DNA from: JBDSLU01 sp039916225
GTDB taxonomy: Bacteria; Acidobacteriota; Vicinamibacteria; Vicinamibacterales; Vicinamibacteraceae
Assembly: GCA_039916225.1 (NCBI GenBank)
Contig: JBDSLU010000532.1
Location: 1-16,063 of the forward strand
DNA: 16,063 nt
Direction: 5' to 3'
The position numbers and the translations under genes are program-made. The notes under the pieces are model-generated. The model worked only from the letters and a program-made list of their open reading frames with translations, searched no databases and had not been told where the DNA came from. Positions 7,764 through 14,493 of the stretch are shown here, in pieces. Position 1 is the first letter of the stretch, and the number at the start of each line of letters is the position of its first letter.

Positions 7764-10505
7764 ATGGCCGCTTCCCGCCTCTTCCTGATCGACGGCAGCA
7801 ACCAGATGTACCGCGCGTACCACGCGCTGCCGCCGATGACCAACGCCTCCGGGCAGGTCACGCACGCGGTCTACGGCTTCGTCACGATGCTGCTCAAGCT
7901 GATCGCCGACCACAAGCCGGAGTTCATCGCCGCCTCGTTCGATCTGGCCGGGCCGACCTTCCGCCGCGACCTCGCCGCCGACTACAAGGCGACGCGCAGC
8001 CCGATGCCGAGCGACCTGATCGATCAGGTGCCGCTCGTGCACCAGGCGTGTCGCGCGCTCGGCGTGCCGATCCTGACGACCGATCGTTACGAGGCGGACG
8101 ACGTCATGGGCACGCTGGCGCGCCAGGCGGTGGCGCGCGGCTTCGACGTCGCGCTGGTCACCGGCGACAAGGACTTCTTCCAACTGGTCGGCGGGCCGAT
8201 CAAGGTCTACAACCCGCGTGAGCCGGGCACGTGGTTCGACGCCGAGGGCGTGACGCAGAAATTCGGCGTGCCGCCCGAGCAGGTGATCGACGTCCTGGCG
8301 CTGATGGGCGACACCTCGGACAACGTCAAGGGCGTGCCGGGGATCGGCGAGAAGGGCGCCCGCGACCTCATCACGCAGTTCGGATCGCTCGAATCGCTGA
8401 TCGCCGGCGCCGCCACGGTCACGCAGAAACGGTATCGCGAGGCGCTGCAGGCGCACGCCGACGACGCGCGGCAAAGCCAGGCGCTCGTCACCATCCACAC
8501 CGATTGCCCGGTGACGTTCGATCCCGAAGCCTGCCGCTACACCGGCGCCATCCGCGCCGACGCCTTCAAGCTGTTCAGCGACCTGGCCTTCCGGTCGCTG
8601 GTCCCGCAGTACGCGCCGACCGCTGAAGCCGTCGAGCGCGACTACGAAGTCGTCGAGCCTGGCGCGATCGACGCGCTCGTCGCCGCCTGCCGTGCCGCCG
8701 GATCGTTCGCGATGCACGTCGTCACCGACGACGCCTCGCCGATGCGGGCAACCCTGGTCGGCCTCAGCATCTCGACCAAGGCCTGCCAGGCCCGCTACGT
8801 GCCGCTGGCCCACACGCACGGCACTGCCGATGCGCCGGCGACCGCCCCGGCGTCGCAGGGCGGCCTGTTCGACGAGCCCGAAGCCGACGTCCCGGCCGGC
8901 CCGGCGCGCGCCAACATGCCGCCGGCGCTGAAGGCCTTGCTCGAAGATGGATCGGTGAAGAAAGTCGGCCACGCACTCAAGCAGGCGGCCGTCGTGCTCG
9001 CCGAACACGGCGTCACGCTGCACGGCCTCGACATCGATACCGAGCTGGCCAGCTACCTGCTCGACGCCAACCGATCCGAGCCCGAGCTGGACGCCATCGC
9101 CCTCGAGCTCCTCACCTACCGCGCCTGCGCGCTCGAATCGGTGGTCGGCAAGGGCGCCAAGGCGATTTCGCCGGGTGCGGTTGCACCGGCAACCCTGTTG
9201 ACGTGGGCCGGCGAGCGCGCCGACCTCGCCGCGCAGGTCGCGCCGATCGTCGATCAGCAGATGCAGGCCGCCGAGCTGACGACGATCTACGAGACGCTCG
9301 AGAAACCGCTGATCCCCGTGCTGGTGGCGCTCGAGCGGGCCGGCGTCCGCATCGACGGCAAGGTGCTGGCCGGCCAGGCCGCGCGGCTCGAAGCCGAGCT
9401 CGACGAGCGCGCCGAGCGCATCTACGGGCTCGCCGGCGAGCGCTTCAACATCAACTCGCCGAAGCAGCTGGGCGACGTGCTGTTCGTCAAGCTGCAGCTG
9501 CCGGCGCTGAAACGCACCGGCGCGGCCAAGACGCCGTCGACCGCGCAGGACGTGCTCGAGGAGCTGGCGCTCACGCACGATCTCCCGCGCGAAGTGATCG
9601 ACTGGCGCGGCCTGCAGAAGCTGAAGGGCACCTACCTCGATGCCCTGCCGACGCTGATCCATCCGACGACCGGCCGGGTCCACACGCAATTCAGCCAGAC
9701 GACGGCGGCAACGGGCCGGCTGTCGAGCCGCGACCCGAACCTGCAGAACGTGCCGATTCGCACCGAGCTGGGTCGCGAGATCCGCCGCGGCTTCGTCGCC
9801 GAGCCCGGCTGGCGGTTGATCTCGGCCGACTACTCGCAGATCGAGCTGCGCGTGCTGGCGCATCTGTCCGGCGATCCGAATCTCTCGGAGGCGTTCCGCC
9901 TCAACGAGGACATCCACGATCGCACCGCGCTGCAGGTGTTCGGCGAGAACAGCGGCCTCTCGGCGCACGAGCTGCGCCGGCGCGCCAAGATCATCAACTA
10001 CGCGCTGCTCTACGGCAAGACGGCGTTCACGCTGTCACGCGACATCGGCGTCACCACCGAGGCGGCCAAGGACTTCATCGCCGCCTACTTCGCCGGCTTC
10101 CCGGCCGTCCGGGCCTATCTGGACGGCACGATCGCGGAAGCCAAGGCCAAGGGCTTCGTGTCGACGCTCTACGGCCGCCGCCGCGCCGTGCCGGACATCC
10201 TCAGCCGCAACGGCATGCTCCGGTCGGGCGCCGAGCGCATCGCGGTGAACATGCCGATCCAGGGCACCGCCGCCGACATCCTCAAGCGCGCGATGATCGA
10301 CCTGCACGGCGCGCTGGCGCCGATCCGCGATCGGGCCCGCATGATCCTCACCGTCCACGACGAGCTGCTGATCGAAGCGCACGCCGACGCCGTCGACGAC
10401 GTCGCGGCGCTGGTCAAGGAGCACATGGAGCACGCCGCCGCGCTCAGCGTGCCGCTGACGGTCGATGTCGGAATCGGGGAGAACTGGAAGGACGCGAAGG
10501 CCTAG
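7764..10505 (+). CDS. polA: DNA polymerase I, proofreading site degenerate
   Basis: The 913-residue protein (E. coli 928) fills RNA-primer gaps and repair gaps. Residues 1-290 are the 5' nuclease with metal ligands Asp10, Asp60, YEADD (109-113), TGDKD (133-137) and MGDTSDN (181-187). Residues 300-500 are the 3'-5' exonuclease fold, but E. coli Asp355, Glu357, Asp424 and Asp501 correspond to His318, Val320, Ala408 and Arg485, so proofreading should be lost. A low-complexity insert lies at about 354-385. The polymerase domain is complete: motif A DYSQIELR (689-696), motif B with Arg738, Lys742 and Tyr750, and motif C VHDE (864-867). Tyr746 replaces E. coli Phe762. The ATG at 7764 is preferred over an in-frame ATG at 7728 because LFLIDGSN must lie at the N-terminus and the upstream ATG lies before the promoter and overlaps the divergent lipoprotein start. 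Confidence 0.97.
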   Translation: MAASRLFLIDGSNQMYRAYHALPPMTNASGQVTHAVYGFVTMLLKLIADHKPEFIAASFDLAGPTFRRDLAADYKATRSPMPSDLIDQVPLVHQACRALGVPILTTDRYEADDVMGTLARQAVARGFDVALVTGDKDFFQLVGGPIKVYNPREPGTWFDAEGVTQKFGVPPEQVIDVLALMGDTSDNVKGVPGIGEKGARDLITQFGSLESLIAGAATVTQKRYREALQAHADDARQSQALVTIHTDCPVTFDPEACRYTGAIRADAFKLFSDLAFRSLVPQYAPTAEAVERDYEVVEPGAIDALVAACRAAGSFAMHVVTDDASPMRATLVGLSISTKACQARYVPLAHTHGTADAPATAPASQGGLFDEPEADVPAGPARANMPPALKALLEDGSVKKVGHALKQAAVVLAEHGVTLHGLDIDTELASYLLDANRSEPELDAIALELLTYRACALESVVGKGAKAISPGAVAPATLLTWAGERADLAAQVAPIVDQQMQAAELTTIYETLEKPLIPVLVALERAGVRIDGKVLAGQAARLEAELDERAERIYGLAGERFNINSPKQLGDVLFVKLQLPALKRTGAAKTPSTAQDVLEELALTHDLPREVIDWRGLQKLKGTYLDALPTLIHPTTGRVHTQFSQTTAATGRLSSRDPNLQNVPIRTELGREIRRGFVAEPGWRLISADYSQIELRVLAHLSGDPNLSEAFRLNEDIHDRTALQVFGENSGLSAHELRRRAKIINYALLYGKTAFTLSRDIGVTTEAAKDFIAAYFAGFPAVRAYLDGTIAEAKAKGFVSTLYGRRRAVPDILSRNGMLRSGAERIAVNMPIQGTAADILKRAMIDLHGALAPIRDRARMILTVHDELLIEAHADAVDDVAALVKEHMEHAAALSVPLTVDVGIGENWKDAKA

Positions 10506-10523
10506 CTGGCGACCATCGCCAGC
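10505..10523 (+). terminator. Perfect hairpin at the polA stop codon
   Basis: GCTGGCGA (10505-10512), loop CCA, TCGCCAGC (10516-10523) forms an 8-bp perfect stem that begins at the last base of the polA TAG. No T-tract follows, so it is not a textbook intrinsic terminator. It could end or protect the 3' end of polA mRNA ahead of the small gene at 10558. Confidence 0.45.
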
Positions 10524-10557
10524 GTGGGGCACGCCCGCGAAGTGATTCGGTGGCGCT

Positions 10558-11010
10558 ATGTCATTCGCCGCGAAGATCATCCTCACAGTTGCCGTCACCC
10601 TGGTCGTCCTCGCCGCCGGGACAGTCGGCCTCGGCGTGTATCTGTGGTCACGCCACAGCGGTGACCTGCTCGACGCTGGTCAGAAGCACTTCGACCTGGG
10701 ACAAGCCTTCGGGGAAAAGACCGACGAGTCAGGCTGCGTCGCCGAGGCGATCATTCGCTACAAAGCGAATCGCGGTCTCACCGGATCGATGGCGACGAAC
10801 ATCTTCCTGGGCGCCTGCTTGGGAGTCAGCCGCTCGACGGCCGGTTTCTGCGACCAGGTGCCGAAGCCGTTCGATTTTCTCAAGAACCGCCAGTGGCAAG
10901 ACCAACAGACGAAGAGAGCCGGGATCGATGATCTGTTTGGCAGGCAGGTCTTCGCGCTGCTGCAGACCCACTGCGCCTCGAAGGTGCGAGTCGAGCCGCA
11001 GCCTCAGTGA
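10558..11010 (+). CDS. Small membrane-anchored protein with four cysteines
   Basis: The 150-residue protein is not recognised. Residues 6-30 form one hydrophobic segment that reads as an uncleaved signal anchor rather than a cleavable signal, leaving about 120 residues probably outside the cytoplasm. That part has four cysteines (60, 87, 98 and 139), an even number that could form two disulfides in the periplasm. It contains a GLTGSMATNIFLGACLG segment and a basic/polar KNRQWQDQQTKR stretch. The ATG at 10558 has a weak GGTGG about 5 bases upstream. It lies 52 bp after polA, with a hairpin between, so it may be read through from polA or have its own promoter. Base composition is slightly less GC-rich than polA. 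Function unknown. Confidence 0.75.
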   Translation: MSFAAKIILTVAVTLVVLAAGTVGLGVYLWSRHSGDLLDAGQKHFDLGQAFGEKTDESGCVAEAIIRYKANRGLTGSMATNIFLGACLGVSRSTAGFCDQVPKPFDFLKNRQWQDQQTKRAGIDDLFGRQVFALLQTHCASKVRVEPQPQ

Positions 11011-11131
11011 CGCGGGCGCGGCCGTCAGTCCCGGGCGAACACGCGCTTCAGGTGCCGGGCGGCGGGGTTTTCACGCGTGACGGTGGTCATCGGTGCTGTT
11101 GCCGTCCACGGGGGCGTTCACCAAGTCGGCG

Positions 11132-11986
11132 TCAGGGCCTCGCCCACTGCTCCTTGACCAGCGTCCACTCGGCGAGCAGCGAGGCTTCGGTGACCTGGAC
11201 CTCGCCGGCCCCGGTGGCGGCGGCGTTGGCTTGCAGCCGGCGCAGGCGCTCCGGGATGATCGCATCGCGGACCAGCCGATCGAGGTCGGGGCGCAGGGTC
11301 ACTCCGCGGTCGACGGACACGATGCCGCGCACCCAGCCGGCGACCGCGGCGTCCCAGGCGCGATCGACGTTGCCGCGGGCGAACGACGCGGCCGAGACCC
11401 AGTAGGCGGCGGCCGCCGAGGTCGGGTCCTTGCGCAGCTCCGCTTCCATCCGCGCCACCAGCCGGTCGAAGGCCTCGGCCCGGTTCTCCGGCGCCAGGCC
11501 GCGGACGTGACGGTCGACGGCCGTCGCCCACCAGTCGAGCAGCTGGTCGCGGGGCGCCGGACCGAGAGCGGCGACGTCCGCGAGGATCGACTCGAACAGG
11601 TCGGCGGCGGCGTGGTAGTGCTCGTCGAAGAAGAGCGCCTCGCCCAGCCCGACGACAAGATCCAGCCGGTCGCGCGGCGACAGCTGGATGGCGTCGACGT
11701 GGCTCAGGGCGGTGCGGGCGGCCGCCAGCTGGGCCGGGTCGGCGGTGGTGCGGAAGCGTTCCAGGCCAGCTCGGCCGATGATCAGGGTCGCCGGGGAGCC
11801 CACGGTCCCTTCGACGCTCGTGGCGGCCTGGATGGCCTCCTCGAACCGGCCTTCGTTATAGTGGGTCCGTGCCGGCGCCAGGGGGTCGGCGACGACGACG
11901 GAGGCCGGCTGAGCCGCCACGGGGGCCGCGAGGAGGAGCGTCGTCAGAACCGGGGCCGCCAGCCTCAGAAAAACCGTATCCGCCAT
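11132..11986 (-). CDS. Exported helical-repeat (TPR-like) protein
   Basis: The 284-residue protein starts at the ATG at 11986 with a Sec signal peptide (hydrophobic residues 8-22, ending PVAAQ, cleavage near 25). The mature part looks nearly all alpha-helical, with TPR-like elements: ARTHYNEGRFEEAIQAA (39-55), LGEALFFDEHYHAAADLFESI (114-134) and AAYWVSAASFARGNVDRAWDAA (from 193). It probably acts as a periplasmic scaffold; the partner is unknown. It is divergent from pcnB over 22 bp and shares the AT-rich promoter box with it. The predicted leader is almost absent; a weak GCAGG lies just before the start. The gene is convergent with the small membrane protein gene at 10558-11010, and the 121 bp between them (11011-11131) hold nothing I can identify. 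Confidence 0.85.
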   Translation of the reverse strand: MADTVFLRLAAPVLTTLLLAAPVAAQPASVVVADPLAPARTHYNEGRFEEAIQAATSVEGTVGSPATLIIGRAGLERFRTTADPAQLAAARTALSHVDAIQLSPRDRLDLVVGLGEALFFDEHYHAAADLFESILADVAALGPAPRDQLLDWWATAVDRHVRGLAPENRAEAFDRLVARMEAELRKDPTSAAAAYWVSAASFARGNVDRAWDAAVAGWVRGIVSVDRGVTLRPDLDRLVRDAIIPERLRRLQANAAATGAGEVQVTEASLLAEWTLVKEQWARP

Positions 11987-11990
11987 AGCC

Positions 11991-11999
11991 TGCTATAAT
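11991..11999 (+). promoter_or_regulatory. Extended -10 promoter of pcnB
   Basis: TGC-TATAAT (11991-11999) is a perfect extended -10 (TGN-TATAAT). It ends 9 bases before the ATG at 12009, so transcription should start 1-3 bases ahead of the start codon. No -35 is recognisable. The same bases read AATTAT and TATAGC on the minus strand, where they could serve the divergent gene starting at 11986. Confidence 0.6.
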
Positions 12000-12008
12000 T
12001 CCCGAACG

Positions 12009-13259
12009 ATGGTCGACCCCATCGTCCTGCCTCGTTCAGAGCATACTCTCTCCAGCCGCGACGTCGACTCCGACGCCCTCAAGGTCATGAGTCGGCTCCA
12101 GGAGCTCGGCCACACGGCCTTCCTGGTTGGTGGAAGTGTCAGAGACCTGCTTCTCGGACGGCGGCCCAAGGACTTCGATATCGGGACGTCGGCCCAGCCC
12201 CACCAGATAAAACGGGGCTTCCGCAACTGCTGGATCATTGGCAGGCGCTTCCGGCTGGCGCACGTCAAGTTCGGCCCCAAGACCATCGAAGTCGCGACGT
12301 TCCGGCGCAACGTGCCCAAGGACGAAGCCGAGGCCGAGGGTCAGGCTGACCTGCTCGTCCAGCGCGACAACGTCTACGGCACGCCCGAGGAAGACGCGTT
12401 CCGCCGCGACTTCACCGTCAACGCGTTGTTCTACGACTCCTCCGACCGGTCGATCATCGACTACGTCGGCGGCCTCCAGGATCTCGAGACGCGCGTCATC
12501 CGTTCGATCGGCGATCCGATCGAACGCTTCCAGGAAGACCCGGTCCGCATGCTGCGCGCCGTGGTGCTGGCCGAGCGGCTGGGCTTCGACATGGATCCGG
12601 CCGTCGTCGCGGCGATCGACGAAGTGGGCCCGCACATCCGCTTCAGCGCCCCGCCGCGCCTCATGGAGGAGTACTTCAAGATCCTCCGCAGCGGCTACGC
12701 CGAGGCCTCCTTCTCGGGGCTGGCTCGCGCCGGCCTGATCGAACACATCAGCCCGGAGATGGAAGAGGGGCTGTCGGCCGAGTTCTTCACCTCGCTGGCC
12801 CGCCTCGATGCCTGGCGCCGGCAGTTCACCGACTCCCCGGACGCCCTCACCACGACCATCCTGGTCGGCGCCCTGCTCGACCCGCTCGGCCAGATGGACG
12901 ACGCGCATCGCAAGTTCGGCGTCAGCGAGCAGTGGTATCCGGCCCTCGGCCGGCTGCCGGTGCCGCGCAAGGACGTCGAGCGCTTCATGCAGCTGCAGGC
13001 CATCGTCCCCAAGCTGCGCGACATCGAGTCGGCGTCGCGCCACCAGCACGCGCTGCTGTCGCGCGGGGTGTTCCGCGAGGCCTTGACCTGGCTGGACATC
13101 TACAGCGACGAGCGCGAGGTTGTCGAGCACTGGAAGACGGTGCTGGCCGAGCCCGCCGCGCACGCCGTCGCCCACGCCGCCGCCGAAGAAGACGGCCCGG
13201 GACGCCGCCGGCGCCGGCGTCGACGGCGCCGCGGTCCGGTGCACACGCCGGCGGCATAG
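12009..13259 (+). CDS. pcnB: Poly(A) polymerase I / tRNA nucleotidyltransferase-type enzyme
   Basis: The 416-residue protein belongs to the class II nucleotidyltransferases. It has LVGGSVRDLLLG (39-50), KDFDIGT with catalytic Asp55 and Asp57, the third carboxylate in IEVATFR (Glu94), the nucleotide-binding RRDFTVNAL (132-140) and EDPVRMLRAVVLAERLGF (176-193). The N-terminal block (SSRDVDSDALKVM, GRRFRLAHVKFGP) follows E. coli PcnB closely, favouring RNA 3' polyadenylation over CCA addition, although sequence alone does not settle it in this phylum. The C-terminus ends in a run of ten arginines (399-408), a basic RNA-binding tail of the kind PcnB proteins carry. The ATG at 12009 gives a natural N-terminus and sits 9 bases after a perfect extended -10, so the mRNA is probably leaderless; no Shine-Dalgarno sequence is present. 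Confidence 0.92.
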   Translation: MVDPIVLPRSEHTLSSRDVDSDALKVMSRLQELGHTAFLVGGSVRDLLLGRRPKDFDIGTSAQPHQIKRGFRNCWIIGRRFRLAHVKFGPKTIEVATFRRNVPKDEAEAEGQADLLVQRDNVYGTPEEDAFRRDFTVNALFYDSSDRSIIDYVGGLQDLETRVIRSIGDPIERFQEDPVRMLRAVVLAERLGFDMDPAVVAAIDEVGPHIRFSAPPRLMEEYFKILRSGYAEASFSGLARAGLIEHISPEMEEGLSAEFFTSLARLDAWRRQFTDSPDALTTTILVGALLDPLGQMDDAHRKFGVSEQWYPALGRLPVPRKDVERFMQLQAIVPKLRDIESASRHQHALLSRGVFREALTWLDIYSDEREVVEHWKTVLAEPAAHAVAHAAAEEDGPGRRRRRRRRRRGPVHTPAA

Positions 13260-13260
13260 C

Positions 13261-13290
13261 CGCCCGTTTTGCTCCGGGCGCCAGCGCCCG
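13261..13290 (+). other. Two mutually exclusive hairpins after pcnB
   Basis: CGCCCG (13261-13266) pairs with CGGGCG (13275-13280) around an 8-base loop containing TTTT. The same middle arm, extended to CGGGCGC (13275-13281), also pairs with GCGCCCG (13284-13290). Only one can form at a time. They begin two bases after the pcnB stop and could be a transcript end; no T-tract follows the second stem. Confidence 0.4.
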
Positions 13291-13295
13291 ATTCA

Positions 13296-13325
13296 GCCAA
13301 CGGCAGCCCCCGCGCAGCCAACGGT
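13296..13325 (-). promoter_or_regulatory. Putative LytTR-type operator (two direct repeats)
   Basis: CAGCCAACGG occurs at 13294-13303 and 13315-13324, exactly 21 bp apart. On the minus strand the 9-mers are ACCGTTGGC (13325-13317) and GCCGTTGGC (13304-13296), separated by 12 bp. LytTR-domain regulators bind pairs of 9-bp direct repeats of the form (T/A)(A/C)(C/A)GTTN(A/G)(T/G) with a 12-13 bp spacer. The first 9-mer fits except at its last base and the second except at its two ends. The pair lies 50 bp upstream of the LytS/LytTR operon, so autoregulation is the simple reading. Confidence 0.5.
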
Positions 13326-13374
13326 CGCCGGCGTCATCCCCGCGGGCCCGGCTCGCGCTATCGTCGGAAGACCG

Positions 13375-14493
13375 ATGTCGGTGATTCCCACGGGCCCGGC
13401 CCCGCGCCTCGCCGCCCTCGGCGTGGGCCTGGCGGTCGTCCTCTCGATCTCGTTCTCGACCCAGACCTACCTGGCCATGATCAACCATGGCCACGACTAC
13501 TGGAAAATCCTCGCCTGGCAGCTGGGCGGGTGGCTCTACTGGGCACTGATCGCGCCCTGGATCGTCCTGCGCCTGTGCGCCGGCCTCGGCGGCGTCCGCC
13601 TCACCCTGCGCGACGTCGGGCGCGTCGCGGCCGCCGGCGTGCCGCTCGTCGCGGCGCACCTCGCCGTCGGCGCGGCGTTCACCGTCGCGCTGCAGCCCTA
13701 CGTGCCCGTGCGCGCCTACACGTTCGTGGACGCGTTCGGAACCTTCTTCGAGTCGCACCTGGTCGCCGACGCGCTCCTCTACGTCGGGCTGGGTGTGGTC
13801 GGGCGCATGCGTGCGGTCGGCGAACGCGCCCAACGGCTGGCCGCGCGTGAGGCGCAGCTCGAGGCCGACGTCGTGCGGGCCCGGCTCGAGGCGCTGCGCC
13901 TCGAGATCCAGCCGCACTTCCTCTTCAATACGCTCAACTCGATCGCCGCGCTGATCCGCATCCGATCGAACGACCAGGCGCTGAAGATGCTGCTCGGCCT
14001 GAGCGAGCTGATGCGGGCGACGATCGATCGCACGCCGTCGCAAGTCACGACGTGGCCGATCGAGCTGGCCTTCACCAAGGGCTACATCGAGCTGCAGCAG
14101 GTGCGGTTCGGCGATCGCCTCGACGTCGCCTACGCCATCGATGCGGCGACCGACGCCTGCCTGGTGCCGGCGTTCCTGCTGCAGCCGGTGGTCGAGAACG
14201 CGTTCCGGCACGGCATCGGCGGCAAAGCCGGCCGCTGTCGGTTGGACGTGGGGGCGTCGATGATCGGCGGGCGCCTGCGCGTCACGGTCCGCGACGATGG
14301 CGCCGGGTTGCCGGCCGGCTTCGATCTGGCGCGCGACGCCGGCACCGGCCTCTCGAACATCCGCACGCGGCTGCTGAACCTCTACGGCGGCCCGGCGTCG
14401 CTGAGCGTGAGCGTGGCCCACGGCGGCGGCACGCTGGTGGTGCTCGATCTGCCGTCCGAGCCGCCCGCCGATCTGGCGCGAGCCTCGGCATGA
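13375..14493 (+). CDS. LytS-type sensor histidine kinase
   Basis: The 372-residue membrane kinase has about four hydrophobic segments (roughly residues 11-33, 44-68, 82-106 and 125-142), a short coiled-coil linker (about 145-175) and a His_kinase/HATPase core. The phosphoacceptor is His181 in EIQPHFLFNTLNSI. The ATP-binding elements are the N-box LQPVVENAFRHG (269-280), DDGAGL (307-312) and GTGLSNIRTRL (323-333). This is the LytS/YehU/AlgZ class, which phosphorylates LytTR regulators. No PAS, GAF or large extracellular sensor domain is present, so the stimulus is probably sensed in or at the membrane. The start at 13375 has GGAAG 4 bases upstream and begins just before the first membrane helix; the open frame upstream to 13120 overlaps pcnB and is not used. 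It overlaps the regulator gene by ATGA. Confidence 0.93.
   Translation: MSVIPTGPAPRLAALGVGLAVVLSISFSTQTYLAMINHGHDYWKILAWQLGGWLYWALIAPWIVLRLCAGLGGVRLTLRDVGRVAAAGVPLVAAHLAVGAAFTVALQPYVPVRAYTFVDAFGTFFESHLVADALLYVGLGVVGRMRAVGERAQRLAAREAQLEADVVRARLEALRLEIQPHFLFNTLNSIAALIRIRSNDQALKMLLGLSELMRATIDRTPSQVTTWPIELAFTKGYIELQQVRFGDRLDVAYAIDAATDACLVPAFLLQPVVENAFRHGIGGKAGRCRLDVGASMIGGRLRVTVRDDGAGLPAGFDLARDAGTGLSNIRTRLLNLYGGPASLSVSVAHGGGTLVVLDLPSEPPADLARASA

Noticed and set aside
7308..9968. 886-codon open frame on the minus strand opposite polA
   Set aside because: Low-complexity Arg/Gln/Val-rich translation with no motif, fully overlapping a motif-complete polA; a GC-driven shadow.
11011..11131. Search for a terminator, small RNA or small gene in the 121-bp convergent gap
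   Set aside because: No stem followed by T-tract and no frame with start signals or composition like a gene; only the run GGGGTTTT, which has no proper stem before it.
13120..13374. 85-residue N-terminal extension of the sensor kinase
   Set aside because: It overlaps the 3' end of pcnB in another frame and is a low-complexity Pro/Arg/Ala translation; 13375 has a Shine-Dalgarno sequence and directly precedes the first membrane helix.
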